64,000 nt of DNA from Hypericum androsaemum (taxonomy: Eukaryota > Streptophyta > Magnoliopsida > Malpighiales > Hypericaceae). Location of the stretch: NCBI GenBank assembly GCA_963995505.1, contig OZ023192.1, positions 12,135,001 to 12,199,000 on the forward strand, in the 5' to 3' direction. A program made the translations under genes and the position numbers. The first letter of the stretch is position 1. Every line of letters starts with the position of its first letter. Below the pieces are notes generated by a model. That model saw only the letters and a list, made by a program, of their open reading frames with translations. It was not told where the DNA came from and did no database searches. This document shows, one piece after another, positions 32,257-45,509 of this stretch.

Positions 32257-35200
32257 TTAGTTCGGAAATGACTTGAGTGGATCATTCGGGTCGATCTCCG
32301 AAAAAAGAGGCAGATCAGACGGCAGAGACTCGAGGCTCAACCCGTTCTGTCTCAGCTTCACAATGAGTTCCTCGAACACAACCTTGTTTCCATTCTGTGT
32401 CAGGTGCAAACCATCGCTGCATCAAGGATAGACACAACGTCAGAATTCGCTCTGTCGGTAGATTTTTCGCATTTATAAGCAAGTTCCGAATACCACAATC
32501 CATATGGAGTACAAGGGAAGTGGGAGCACAGAAAACAGGACAGTGAGATAAAGCTAACCACAGATAAGCCTTTTGCCAGGCGGGAAACTCCTGCATTTTG
32601 GTCCAGAGATCAATGACAGGGCAACCACATTCTTCTGCAACTTCAATGCAGGCCTTGGCGTAAGCACCGGCCGCCTCATTCGTCCTCTCCGGCAAGCCAC
32701 TCGGATTCTCCCCGTACGGATGCCTGCGAATCGAATCCGAACAGGTCGATATTACCATTGTGAGCACTAAAGGGACACAATCATGGGAAGAGAACTATAG
32801 GAACATACAGAAGGCGTCCTGCTTCGTCAATTGGAGGGGGAGTGATCAGGAGAACCAGAGCCTTAGGCCACCGTTTCTGAAATTCGACAAAAGAAAAAAA
32901 GAAAAAGAAACTCAGAACAGTTAAAAGGATAAGTACCAGAACAATTCATTGATATTCTTTTAATAAAGAACAACTAATAATCAACATCTAGTGGAAAATT
33001 TTAAAAGTAGTATTACCACTATAAAAATTTAAATAAAAAATCGTCAACACTCCCAATCCCAAGTAACCTCTGCACCTTCTCACCACAAAAAACAGTTTTT
33101 TGTTGTTTTCTTTCCTTTTTAATCACCTTTCTTTTTTGCTCTCTTTTTGCCTTTTAATATTTTTAAATTTTGGTGTGGATTTTAGGTTTCTCTTGTAAAA
33201 ATGTGTATATTTTTTTTAACAAAGGAAACTAAGTTATTACAAATGGCAGAATGAGTTGCCTAAAATACAAACTAGTGTCGTGTGTCTGTATTTGATTTCA
33301 ATATTTTCATACTTTTCAATTCCTTTTCTGGGTTTAATCTTTATATTTTTTAATTAGTTAATTAAATATTCTTATCTCCTCTTCCATGCCATGAGAATAC
33401 TTTAAAGTTTAAACCCAAAATATAATTACCAAAAAAACATAATTAGCAGACCACCAATTAAATAGAGAGAAAACAAATTTACTTATTAAAAATGGCATTC
33501 AAAACTGAAACAAAGTACATAACCTATCAAATTGATAATGATTCACTTAAAAATATTTTGAACTCAAATTTTAGGAACATAAAAAATACAATTGAGAAAA
33601 TTACTCCTAAAATATGACTCGAATTAAAAAAAAATTGCATACCATCAATTCATGTGGCCCCATTGCTAGTGAGCAACGTTATGCACTACCACTTGCACTA
33701 GCACTTTGGACCATCAATCTATACCACCCAGCTACAAGTGCTATTGATGTCACATTACACAAGAATGCACCTATAATGTGGTTTATTTCTTTTCCCCACT
33801 TCTGTGGATGGGAAAGAAACCAACATATGGAGAAAGACAGAAAAAAGTTTCTATAGTTGGCTCTTTTGAAAATATATTTTACACCAAGACCAATTACATC
33901 AGTGACTCTTGGATAAGGATCACGCTGATGTAGAACTAAAAAAAATATAAAAAAAAAAGAAAAACGTAAATGGGGGATGAGGGCCACGACCCTGGGCCAA
34001 AACGTGATTCTCGTCCTCCCCCTTGCCTCCAATTAAAATAATAATATTTTTTGTTTTTTTATCTATCTACATAGTTATACTTCGCACAATGTTATTCGTA
34101 TAAATAGATTTTTCAGATATTATTTGTGTGGTTATAAAAATTGAAATTATATTTAACAAAATTAAAAAATAAATAATCATAATTTTGTTACTTAATTTTA
34201 TTTTTTTGTTATAATTACAAATAATCATTTTCATAAATTAATTATAATTTTTATATAAACAAAAAATGATAGTAGATAATATGTGAATGAGAGATAAATT
34301 AATTATTTATTCTGCGATCTTGGGTTGCTGATGTGGGTAAAAAAATATATAATAGGGTTGGGTTGGGTATAGATGAGAGAGAAATTAATTCTTTATTCCG
34401 TGACTCTGGGTCGCTGATGCATATGGTCTAATAATTACACCAAGGGTTTTAAGTAACATGTAACCCTCATAAAATTAAAACAGTAATCTTTCTCACAACC
34501 CTAGCCTCTAGAGAAAAAGGTTCTCTCTTCTCTACAATAGAAGATCAGGCAGATCAAATAAAAAAAATTATGTGAAAAATCTTCATCCCAAAGAAGATGT
34601 TCTAGTGTGCATCAATTTTTTTTGGCGATAATGTCGTAGATTTGGAGTTAACCGTAAGCACATCCATATGAAATTTATATAAAATTTTCGAGAAAAAAAC
34701 TTCATCCTTGTAATATATATAGTCCATCATCATAAACCCGTATAACTTTATTAACAAAATTATTAATTATTCAAAAAAACTACGCCAAATTTACAATTAA
34801 CTACACATGCCAAAAAAACAATGCTGAACTGGGTTGGACAAGATATATCAAGAGGCAGGGAGAGAGAGACCACTCAACTATATGATTGTCACGCTGGGCC
34901 ATTCATAATTAAATGCCGCACACAAACTATACCGTAAGCAATAATATTAATGGCCTCAGTGGCCAACAATAAAAGCGACAAGTGGGCCTCATCCATCATC
35001 ACACGCTTATTAAACGATAAACGCTAATAATTACTTGGATCAATTACTAATAAGTACTTAGATCAATTTGTGAAAAATATATTATAAGTTAATCATGTTT
35101 CGGGTTCGACCTATTGAAAAAAAGTGGCGTTATATTTTTGTTGGGAGAATTTTGATATATTTCAAATGTGTCACCCGACTCAAACTTGAATTAGTCAGCA

Positions 35201-37857
35201 CAATAGATCGTATACCAAATAGTATAAACCAAAAAGACTTAGGACAACTAATGAGATTTCTAAACTAACTAAAAAATTTCGAGCTTTAAAAAACATACGA
35301 GTGTTAAATATTTATTAAAATATATTTTTATCTTTCAAAAATATTTTCCAACTCAAAACTAGGTATAAACCAAAAAAAAGGCAACGTTACACGCCCCTTT
35401 TTTTAAATTTATAGTCCGGTACCCTCTCGCCCCAATCAATACCGCTACCTCCCATCTTTGACCACCGGCAGTATTAATTTATGACTTCATCTAGACTCGA
35501 ATTTTCATGTCCACCTAATTTTTCTTATCAAGGTTATCATTAACGTGGACATCAAGCACGAGAATTGAGACAGAGAGAAAGGGGCCCAGTTACTTACTCT
35601 CAAAGTATTTTTTAATTCCCCAAAAAAGTATTTCTCAGTTAATACGTAAGAAGAAACCCCCTCAAAAAAAAAATACGTAAGAAGTGACCCAAACATTATG
35701 CTTGAATAATGAAACAGTTAACTTTTTTCACATTAAAAAAACATACAAAAGTTGTTTTCGGATGTGTGAATTTTTTAAATAAAAATTTTCCACATTAATA
35801 TATGGTTTTAGAATGTGAAAATACATTTTCTTTTCTAATTATATAGAATCCGAATATTTATTGTACTAGTTAAACATTATTAAAAACAATAGTCTTAACT
35901 CTCCATATCAAAACTTAAGCGAGTGCATTCCAGAATTTCAGACTGACAACTTCTAGTTAATTTATAACAATCCTATCAAATAATTTATGGCAAATTATCC
36001 TCAGATCCTTAGTATTTTGACACCATACTTCTTGCGATCCTGGATTTCCAGAAATAATTTTTCTATCCTCATGTTTGGTTTTATTATATTTTCGGATCAA
36101 TTGACTGATGACATCAGCGAATGACGCGAGAAGTAAAGTGTCAAAATATTAGGGACCTGAGAGTAATTTGTCCAATAATTTACTTCCTTAATTGGAACTT
36201 CTTGTTTTTAGGGCATTTGTGATTAGAATTTTGATACGTATAAGACAAAGTTTGTGCTAATGACAAGAACATTTTGTCGTGATAATTTTGTTCTAGACAA
36301 GAAAGATGAGTTGTCCCTTGACGAACTCTCATTTTAAGGAAACAAAATTATTTCACATTGACAACAACATTTATTTTTCTCTTTGCTTTTTGAAAAAAGA
36401 CAACAATACTTATTATTTATCTCTTCCTAGAGATCACAAACAACGGTACACAATAAATTCCTAGCCTTATTTATAAAAAACAAAAAAAAAACTATATTAC
36501 ACAAGCTAGAGAAATAAAAGAGATATGCAATACCAAATCAAGCAGTTGTACCTACCAAATAAGTGTTCAAATCTTACGAATTTGAAAAATACTATTTGAA
36601 TAGTCGATTTTAAATAGAATCGCTTTTAAAGATGTGGTCCAACTGGCAATCCAACCGGTCAGACTGCGAATCAGACTAAAACTAGTGTCTAAAAATGTGG
36701 GAAGGACGCCCACATTACGAAACGGATGAAATCTGGTTGGACCAAATAGGTTGGTTAATTTTTTTGACTCGAACTACCTGGTCTAACCAAATTTTACCCA
36801 TCCCAACCCAAAAAATTAAAAAAATCAGATTACACGCTCGAATTTTCCAAATCAACACAAAATAAACTAAATAAACAAAGAAAATTATACTATATATGAA
36901 ATAAATTGATTAGCATATCGAGAATATTAATTTTAAAATATATAATTTAGTCTATATATTATTTTAGAATAGGAATATATATATAATATTCAGTCTGACC
37001 AATAATCTGATCAGTTGACCCAAAGGTCTGACCAAAATTAGGGTCGACCTTCGGATCATTTTTGAAAATAATGCCAAATAGGCCCCACACGACTCTAAAT
37101 ATAGAAATTTCACAAAAAAATTAGTTGTAATTTGTTGGGCCAGCTGTCTGGTAGACTGACAGATGCTGGCCGGTGATCGTCCCTCACGGTTATCTTGTCA
37201 GCTGAAATTATTTTGGTTACTATTTTGAGCATTCCGTATGGTCTATGAGTGAATGGAAGATCCCTCTTGACTATCCGAATTGTGGATAGGTATAGATTAT
37301 TTTGTTTTGGAATTTTTTTATTTTCTGGGGTAATAGAAATTCGTAAAAAATAGTTGTACCTTGAAACATGAAACGATGGAACGAAGATTCAGCTTATATT
37401 CATGAAGAGGCACGTGCTGGAAGGCAGACCCTCTGTCCGAGATGCAAGCGTCGTTGGCACCAAAAAACACCGTCACGGCCAGCGTCTCGCCGTCGTTCTC
37501 CACCGGCGGGAAGATCTTCTGCGCCGTCCTCAGGGCCCATCTGGTGTTGTACCCGCTAAACCCTCTTAGCACCACATCCGCCTAAGAGCAATAGTGACCA
37601 ACCGAAAAGAAGTTGGTTCGAGTTAGAAGATACTTATCTATTTGAAAATTAGGGTTGAAGATGATTGGATCGTCAATCTGACTGCGTTTTTTGGACATTG
37701 TTCATGTTATGTCATATACGAATAAAACAACATGAAAAATCTAATCTAAAATACGTACCGTGCGAGAGAAGTGGTGAGCAAGGGAGGCACCCCAACCACC
37801 ATCACCATAGGAGTACTCGGTGATGGAGTCGCCGAAGAGATAGATCTTTGGTCTCAT
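32257..37857 (-). CDS. GDSL esterase, isoamyl acetate-hydrolysing esterase (IAH1) type
   Basis: An SGNH-hydrolase of the short IAH1/At5g62930 group, without the secretory N-terminus of typical plant GDSL lipases, so probably intracellular; natural substrate unknown. Five exons: 37857-37759, 37581-37360, 32876-32809, 32723-32559, 32416-32257; all GT..AG, phases agree, 714 nt, 237 aa, the usual family length. Block I is YLFGDSITE (Ser nucleophile), oxyanion Gly in VLRGFSGYNTRWAL, Asn in FFGANDAC, and the catalytic Asp/His in DGLHLTQNGN. LITPPPIDEAGR is the family signature. Intron 2 is about 4.5 kb and contains a Mutator-type MITE. Relatives usually read YLSDGLHL; here the residue before Asp is Cys. 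Confidence 0.95.
32877..37359 (-). other. Large intron 2 of the IAH1-type esterase
   Basis: About 4.5 kb with GT..AG ends. AT-rich and poor in recognisable sequence except for the MITE at 35988-36173. A somewhat GC-richer patch at 33650-33860 is open on both strands but resembles nothing I know. Confidence 0.8.
35988..36173. mobile_element. Mutator-type MITE, 186 bp
   Basis: Inverted terminal repeats of about 36 bp (TGGCAAATTATCCTCAG at the left, ending GTGTCAAAATATTAGG..TTTGTCC at the right), flanked by a perfect 9-bp target duplication AATAATTTA (35979-35987 and 36174-36182). The 9-bp duplication is diagnostic for Mutator-like elements. It shares its terminal sequence with the larger element at 8115-8850. 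Confidence 0.9.
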
Positions 37858-39492
37858 CTTTTAATTTACTTGTCAAATCTCAACTGGGTGTTACTCCCTT
37901 GAACTTTGAATATTAGAAAATGATGGTCTCTCTCTATGATCTCCCTTTGATATTCTCCCCCTCTCTCTCTCTCTATTTATCTATAGAGGGAGAGAGCTAA
38001 ATGAGGTTTTTTCTTTTGTTTTTAGTCTGAAAGCTAAATGAGGTTTTTAATAAGAAGAGTCGTCTGTTCTTGTTGTTGGGCTCAACTCGGAATAACAGAA
38101 TTAAAAGAAAAAGATAATGTGACCTAGTAGAACTGCTCCATTTAAAATACAATAAATTGATCACGAAAAAAATGTGTGGTCCAGGGTAACTTGACACCGA
38201 CGCATTCAACTAGGTAGGTACGCTGTAATTACATGGAAGCATCACAAGTTCACATTTTTTTTCTATTGACAAACTCGCCCGCTTCTTGCGGGTACTCATA
38301 TTTATTTTGCCTTTAGGGTTTACTTTTTGTTTTGAGCCATTGCATTAGATTATTTGTGGGTTTAATTTAATATAGGAATAGGTCAAAACCAAGAGTAAAA
38401 TCTACTTATCCTGGATCGCCAAGCAAGTAATAAATCGTTATCTTTTTGCATCATATACGCTCAGGTCCTTTAAGTAAAAATAACTGAAAAAGTTGATTTG
38501 TTTTATGTATTTTAAATTACATGACACTTATATAAAAATAGCCATACTATATAGTACTAAAGAAGATTTTTCATAATTTTTATGTTGGGATTTATTGGTC
38601 ACTACATCCACACTATTGAAAAACCATAACCTATATGGGAAGAGGTCTCCACTGAATATGAATTATTAATCACATTTCGTAGTGAGTTCGAGAACCGTCA
38701 ATGAAAATGAGCAGTATCTAATGGATTTTTTTTCTAAAATAGGTAAAAAAAATTTACATATATTTTTTTAAAAAGGTGAAAATATACATATATTACAAAA
38801 TAAGAAAAAATTAATTACATTTAAAAAAAATTATGGAGTCAACCCAAGGTCGACTCCACCTGTCAGGCTGCCACATGGCAGTACTGAACATATCCTCCAC
38901 CAATGGCAATCAAAATATCAAAAAAATATTAATTGTTTACCTTGCTATTGAATATGATGTTGTAGTGACATTTACCTGGCTACTCTTCAAAAGCTACTAA
39001 GTTTTACATTAATTCAACTGTTATATTTTATTTAATACAATTTTAGGTTAAAATATTACGAATGTAAAATATACTATTATAATAATTATCTCTAAATAAA
39101 TTCGGTAGTACTCAATTTTAAATACGAAAAATTATAAAAATGATCTATACTATGTCATGAAACAAATAAGATGATGCATTCTATAATTTAGCATGCATCA
39201 ACTCGGTCTAATTTATTCTTGGTCGATTATTGACCATTTTAACCCCGATTGTACTTTTTTCAAATTTAATTCCATGTTGTGTCACCGGAAAATGATACTT
39301 CTTTGCATTAAAATATTGATATCATATATACATTTAAAAAAATTGTAGTTTATAAATTTTCAGAAAAATTATGCTTCCAATTTCATGTGCTTCCACTTGG
39401 ATCCATAAAAAGTTAAATAAAATTAAACATTCATTAAGTCTACCACAATTTACTATATAAATTAACAACAGTTTTTTTATTTTAGATAAATT
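37858..39492. other. Upstream region of the esterase and intergenic DNA
   Basis: A (CT)n tract at 37961-37975 sits beside CTATAGATAAATAG on the minus strand, about 115 bases before the start codon: a pyrimidine-patch/TATA arrangement common in plant promoters. Beyond 38300 AT-rich with no feature recognised. Confidence 0.5.
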
Positions 39493-39720
39493 TAAGGAAA
39501 AATTACCCTCTTAAATTACTGTTTTAACTCCTCCTGTTTTGAAACCCAAACTTTGACTCCCTAGTTTATTTTTGGGAAAATTTTATTTAAGTACCCTGTA
39601 GTATCACAGATTTTTACTTAGGTACCCTGACCCAAACTCACTGTTTTCCCAATCTTAATGCCAACGTACGACTTTTTTAGTCGTAGTCTGACATGGACAC
39701 CGGCTCCGCAAAAAAATTAT
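39493..39720. repeat. Decayed single arms of Mutator-type elements
   Basis: 39493-39572 resembles one terminal arm of the 8115-8850 element (attaccctc..actgttttaactcctcctgttt..ccctagttta). 39573-39720 starts with a second arm-like sequence (ttatttaagtaccctgtagt) whose general style recurs at 60070-60270. No opposite arm seen for either. Confidence 0.4.
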
Positions 39721-41326
39721 CTTGAACCTCATATTTACAATAAATATCAGAACAATTTATACCAAATAAACAACATACCCAATGTATACCTCGAAGTATT
39801 TTTTTTAAAAACTTATATCTTGAAGTATAGTGGTCAAAAAATATATCGGACGGCAGGCTGACAAAGCCACAAATATTATAATTGTTTCAATATCATCACT
39901 TATTTGATGAAGCCACAAATATAAGAGTCATAACTTTAAGGCAGCAAATCCAAAGGTTTTATAACTTCAGCTTGCACTTATGAATTTTGAACTATAAATT
40001 ATATACACTACAAGTGCAATTTATCATGGTTCTTAGATTGTGTAAGAGGTTGACCATCTATATTATTCTTCCAAATGAATGAGCAGAACCCAACATCTTG
40101 TAATTTTAAAATTTTGGGGCTCGACCAAATAGAACAAGACTTTTTTTTCTTTTTGAATAAGTAAAATTCTATTACTTCTAAAAAAAAATTCCAAGAGTAT
40201 TTACACCAAGATAAATAATGTACGAGAAATTGACAAGCAATAAAACTCATAAAGAAATAATATAGTAGAAAGTAAGGTTCTTGAAGTGAGGGTTGGAACA
40301 CGAAATTGAAACATTCAATTATGCGGAGCGAGAAAATTAAAGGTTTTTAAAGAAGTAAACGAGGTTGTAAGAAAATAAACAAAATCAGAGAACGTAAATA
40401 AACAAGTTGTGAGTCAATGAAGATAAAAGAGCACGATATCCTTGAGGTTATGGTTCTTGTGAAGTTCTAACTAGTACCCGGGATATTCTAATGCATCTCC
40501 CTAACGCTTTCGCTTATTAAGGTGAAAAAACCAAACTAACAAAGACCTAGGTTACTAATTAACGCTTCGCTCATCAATTAGAACTAGAACTAGACTAATC
40601 CAATTATGAAGATTCCTCCTGACGGATTATCCTTACGATATTAAGATGTCTCATTAATATCTAAGAATATGCTAATTAGTTCTTTCCATTAACTTAAGTA
40701 CCTTTTGGTCCACTCTCATTAACTCGAATCAGAATCTAAGTGGCCAATTAAGATTAAGTATTAAGCATACCAATTAATAACTAATGCATAAGATATTCAA
40801 ACTATAACTTAACATAGATAATCATTCACATAGTTAGGGCATCACACTCACAAGAAAACTACTTGTTAAGCATAATCATAAAGTATAAGATAATAATGAA
40901 AGACATGGTGTAGAATAGCATAAAAGATAGAGAAAGAGAGGACTTAGTCGTTGGAGCAAGCCATTCTAATCTCCTCCTCCAGCTAAACCTCCACGTGCAC
41001 TTTATTAATATCAAAGAGTAATTCTCAATGTCTTGAATAATTGTGTGTTTAAGTCCTAAGAGTCTATGGCTTTATATAGCCAAGTCAACTAACTAGAAAA
41101 TAGAAAAACCTAGAAGAGGTTAACCTAAACTAAAAATTCTCGGGCCAATAACAAGTGGTCAAATATAAGAAAATAACTTAAACATAATATTCTTAGGCCA
41201 AAACAGGAGCCAAAAGTCGTGACAAACCAAAACAGGTCGAGTTCCCATCTAAAAAGGAAGTCCGAAAAAACTGGCCCTCAGAGACCCGGCATTCGCCAAG
41301 GGGCTGGCATTCGCCAGCCTCAGCTA
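39721..41326. other. Mostly unassigned; right part probably R/U5 of a degenerate LTR
   Basis: A minus-strand TATA box CTATATAAAG lies near 41069-41083, and the sequence left of it (to about 40300) may be transcribed LTR or leader belonging to the repeat pair at 41327 and 42979. I could not fix its left boundary. Confidence 0.35.
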
Positions 41327-41796
41327 CTACCTAGCCATTGCTCGATCATTGGCATCTGCAAACATCCTAGCGTCTGCCATTAGTGTGGGATTGGCGCCCA
41401 CCACATGCCTGGCGTCCTCCAGGTGCCGATAAGCTTCATTGCATCTTTATATTTTGTATTTTAGACCCTCCTCCACTTCGAATTTGGCCTTGACAATAAA
41501 AGATGAAATGTAGATCTATCTTTTAGCTTTCCAACCGTATCTCATTTGTTATAATCCGATACTCGAGCAGAGAGTTGTGATTCTTGAAATATAGTCTCTT
41601 CAAATAACCTATTTAACGGTCTTCCTTGAGTTCCATTTTCCTATCACAAAATATGACAATGGGGTAGAAATCTACTCCCGAACACACACTTGCTGAAACA
41701 ATCATAAGTCTTGATATGACATGATAAAAATAATTTAAAAAATAACTAAACATTTATGAAACACATAATAAAATATGAGCGTTTACGTACTCATCA
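41327..41796 (-). repeat. LTR-like direct repeat, left copy (470 bp)
   Basis: About 85-90 per cent similar by eye to 42979-43447. Ends ACTCATCA on the plus strand; directly beyond it lies TAAGTATGGGGGTG on the minus strand (41797-41810), a good polypurine tract, making this the 3' LTR of a minus-strand element. Confidence 0.7.
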
Positions 41797-42978
41797 CACC
41801 CCCATACTTATTTCCTTGCTTGTCCTCAAGTAAGGTGCATCAGACACGCCCCAAAATTTCAAACTCTTATCAAATGACCACTCCACGACCTAGTAGTTCA
41901 CTTACCTGAGCACGAGGAGTAAGAACGTGTAGACACCGCATCCTTGATGGTTCAACCCAATTTTTGCACTAAGTAGATTACACTAGCGGGTTGAGCACTT
42001 AGAGGTTCAAAAATTGAAGCTCACATATATGAGTAGTCAACTACCTATCACTTGCATACACGTCTGTAATCTCAAAGTTTCATACGTCTCACTCAGTAGT
42101 GCCTCGATAAATATGGGGCTTATGATCAAGGAAACTTTTTATTGGGTTGTAATGAGGTTAAGGTCAGGTGAGGAGCTCACAAAAATGTTCTAGCTCTCAT
42201 CTATTCTAAATACCTTACGCTATATCTAATATGCACTCATCCCAAGATTACTCCCACATCCTATTGACCGCGTGGCCATGCCTTTTTTCACTTTTTCTTA
42301 TTCACAACCACTTTCCAACCTTTCCACTCTCCAAACTTTCAACACTTGTTCCTCTTCCAACTTTCCCATTCCTTTCCATCACTTTTCTTCTTTTTTTTTC
42401 AATTTCACAAATTTTTTCTTTTCTTTTCTTTTTTCTCTTTTTTTTTTCAACCTCCACATCATATCACAACTTATGTCACATATTTAGGGTAGCAAGTCTA
42501 GGTTCCTTTATTGGCCTCAATTCTATCCATTTTCTCCATTGTTTATTCTCAAGCTATTATACCAAGTGAACCATTACAATTATACCCCAAAGATAAAGAC
42601 CTAATCCATCATCAGACCAAGGTGATCAAAGGTGGGTAAGATTATGGATATAGGGCTTACATTGGCTTACATATAATATTTTAAAGAAAAAAGCTTAAGC
42701 TCAACGGATTTAAATAAGAGATATAAAGGGTTTCCGGCTCTAAGGCTCTAGGCTCAATTATCAAAGATGGCCCCCGTCCTCCTACTTACACCCACACTAC
42801 CAAAGTAGTACCAAGTGATGGCATGAACCCCGATGATCGGAGCGATGTAGGCACCTCATGCTATGCAGAGATGGTTGTCTCCTCCTTCGGCTCTAAAATC
42901 TCACAAGGCCACTCATCAATGTCGCTAGTATAATCTACCAAGTACAACCACTAACCTAAATAGCCAAGGGTGTTGTTC

Positions 42979-43447
42979 CTACCTGGCCATTGCTCGATCA
43001 TTGGCATCCGTAAACGTCCTGGCATCTGCCATTAGTGTGGGATTGGGGCCCGCCACATGCCTGGCGTCTGCCAGATGCCAATCAGCTTTATTGCATCTTC
43101 ATATTTTGCATTTTTGACCCTCCTCCACTTTGAATTTGGCCTCAACAATAAAAGACAAAATGTAGCTCTCTCTTTTAGCTTTCCAACAGTATTTGATTTA
43201 TTATAATCCGATACTCGAGCAGAGATTTTTGGCTCTTGCAATATAGTCTCTCAAAATTACCCCTTCAACCGCCTTCCTTGAGTTCTATTTTCCTATCACA
43301 AAATATGACAATAGGTAGAAATCTACTCCAGAACACACACGTGCTGAAACAATCATAAGACTTGATATGACATGATAAAAATAACTAAAAATATGATTAA
43401 ATACGTACGAAATACATAACAAAACATGAGTGTTTACGCACTCATCA
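42979..43447 (-). repeat. LTR-like direct repeat, right copy (469 bp)
   Basis: Matches 41327-41796 from ctacctggccattgctcg to gcactcatca. Homology stops abruptly at 42979, so either this copy or the left one is truncated. Confidence 0.7.
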
Positions 43448-44361
43448 ATAAATACATCACAGTGGGAGCAAAATTAGTACCTATCAAAATAGCTAACTAC
43501 AAGACAAACACAATCTAAACTCCTTCAACCCAAATAGATCAACCAAAATGGACCTACATGTCCAACGCTGCTACTTGGTTATGAGAGTACCCAAGTAAAA
43601 CAACCCAAAGGACACCATGTTTGCTTCCAAAAGAAACCCCAAAAGCAGCTCCAAAAACAAGTTGTGGTTGGGACGAGTTTTTTTAAAGTTGTAATGAAAA
43701 GTATAATATTATCAGATTATTTATTAGCAACGTTTTAGATAATTTTTTATTCGGAAGAATTGGATTGAAAAATCAAGAACAATCAGCTACGTGAATGAGA
43801 GAACTACCAGAGAGAGTGATCAAATATTTTCAGAATCTGAATTGGGAACGGTGGGAGATCGAGGACAGTAGACCCAATTAATATTTTGTGATGATTGCAG
43901 AGACTGCCCAGACATATTGAGTGATAAGATCGAAGGAGTGCCTTGTGGACGTGGTGACCAAGATAGACTACTTATATCTTCCCCTTCACATTATGGGAAC
44001 ATTCGAAAACAAAATTATGGGAATCGTTTGAGAATGTGGTTTGGGTATGGATTAAGTGCCTAGTTACACTTTGATCCCGGACATAATTAGATCTTAGGAT
44101 AGGACTTTGGAAGGGTGGCATGGAATGAGTTCCCGCTATTTTCACACATTGTATTTGTTGGCCAAATCGATTAATTAATATTTGGGAGAATATGATCATA
44201 ACAAATCTTGCTAACAAATTATTAATTAAATTAGAACAACTCTTTTACTAGTTAATTATATTAGAGACGGATTTCATTAGGAGAAACTAATAATGTACTA
44301 AAATGTTTATAATAAATAGAAGCATAGTCCTACATAATAATAATTTAAATATAGAATAAAT
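43448..44361. other. Intergenic DNA
   Basis: No gene or element recognised. Confidence 0.5.
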
Positions 44362-45509
44362 GCCAAATAAGTCTCTCCATTTTCTCAAAGGATATAGATA
44401 AACTTTTGTACTTGAAAATAGTTCACACAACACTATATATTTTTCTAAGTAGGTCAAATAATACCGTGAAAATATTATTCCGGTCACCGGCGAAACAATA
44501 TCACCTTACATACGTCATTATCATTTAAAAAAATGCCACATCATCTTTAATTTATTTATAAAAAACCTTAAAATGTATTGTCACATCATCTTCGTGTAAC
44601 TACAGCACGAGTTCTTGGTCTTGGGGTTGGCGCGGGCTCTTCCTTTGGCAATGATACTCTTCGTTGTTGATCAACCTCCTCCGGTGGAAAGAGCCAACGT
44701 ACTATTGCTACTGATTCCCTATCGGCACTACCATTCTTGTATTTTTTGTTTGTAAATCTCGGATCCTCGCTAGTATATCTACGAATAACGATTAAATTTA
44801 TAATCAAACGCTATAAAATTTTGTTAAACTAGCATTTTTTCAATCAAATAAATTCAAATTTTTTATCACTTGTATTAATGCACATTAATTTTTTTTAACT
44901 AAGCACAAGTCGAAATGTCTCTCAATTCCTCTCTTTCTTGAAATAGTCTAGAAATCGATGTTTTTCTTGGTTTTTCTTCTGCTTCCACCAATAAAAGGTT
45001 GATTTTTTCGGACCCTTAGAATAATCGAAATTTGTTGTCATCTGGACCGTCAAAATATAAAATAAAAATTAGTTTTGATATTTCCATAGGGCATACACGG
45101 ACCAAAAATCTCCACGAAATAGTGATTATTTTATTAGAAAATGGCATTACAACATTTTATTAAAAAATGACTTATTCAGAATCTAATTTATGCAGGCAAC
45201 TTGCACACTACCAAACATTTTTAAACCACTATTTCCCTAATTTTATAAATTATATATACAAAATTCAATTGTATTTGGATTTAAGCCCAAACTGATATTA
45301 ATGTACTTTTTATTTTTAAAATAACTTAAAGATGAGGTGGCATTTTTAAGATGACAAGAATACTATGCAAGTGTTGATCTATCGCCGATGACCGAAAAAA
45401 TATTTTCAGGATGTTATTTGACCCATTTAGAGAAGTAGAGGGATTATGTGAACCATTTTCAAGTATATAGACTTATGTGAACTTTTTCAAAAAATAGAAT
45501 GATTTATCG
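44362..45509. mobile_element. Long-TIR element with a coding-like interior (second Pack-MULE candidate)
   Basis: The first ~125 bases (ccaaataagtctctccat..gtacttgaaaatagttcaca..aggtcaaataat..ggtca) recur inverted in the last ~130 (ending aatgatttatcg). Divergence between the arms is considerable. Inside, 44586-44807 (minus) has a richer, open stretch reading SADRESVAIVRWLFPPEEVD and a Pro/Arg-rich tail. No transposase, and no clean target duplication. Confidence 0.6.

Larger units (their letters stand above)
41327..43447 (-). mobile_element. Non-coding LTR-type retroelement (possibly a deleted gypsy/LARD relic)
   Basis: Two direct repeats of 470 bp enclose about 1.18 kb with no retroviral proteins. 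Polypurine tract and TG..CA-like ends at the inner side of the left copy support an LTR origin. A T/C-rich tract (about 42290-42460) lies inside. Superfamily cannot be assigned without coding sequence. Confidence 0.55.

Noticed and set aside
33614..34032. Possible gene fragment in the esterase intron
   Set aside because: Opposing open frames of 80 and 117 codons exist, but neither shows a recognisable motif, and the region carries no splice-consistent link to the esterase exons.
42231..42569. 112-aa open frame rich in Phe, Leu and Ser
   Set aside because: Product of a T/C-rich tract inside the non-coding LTR-type element.
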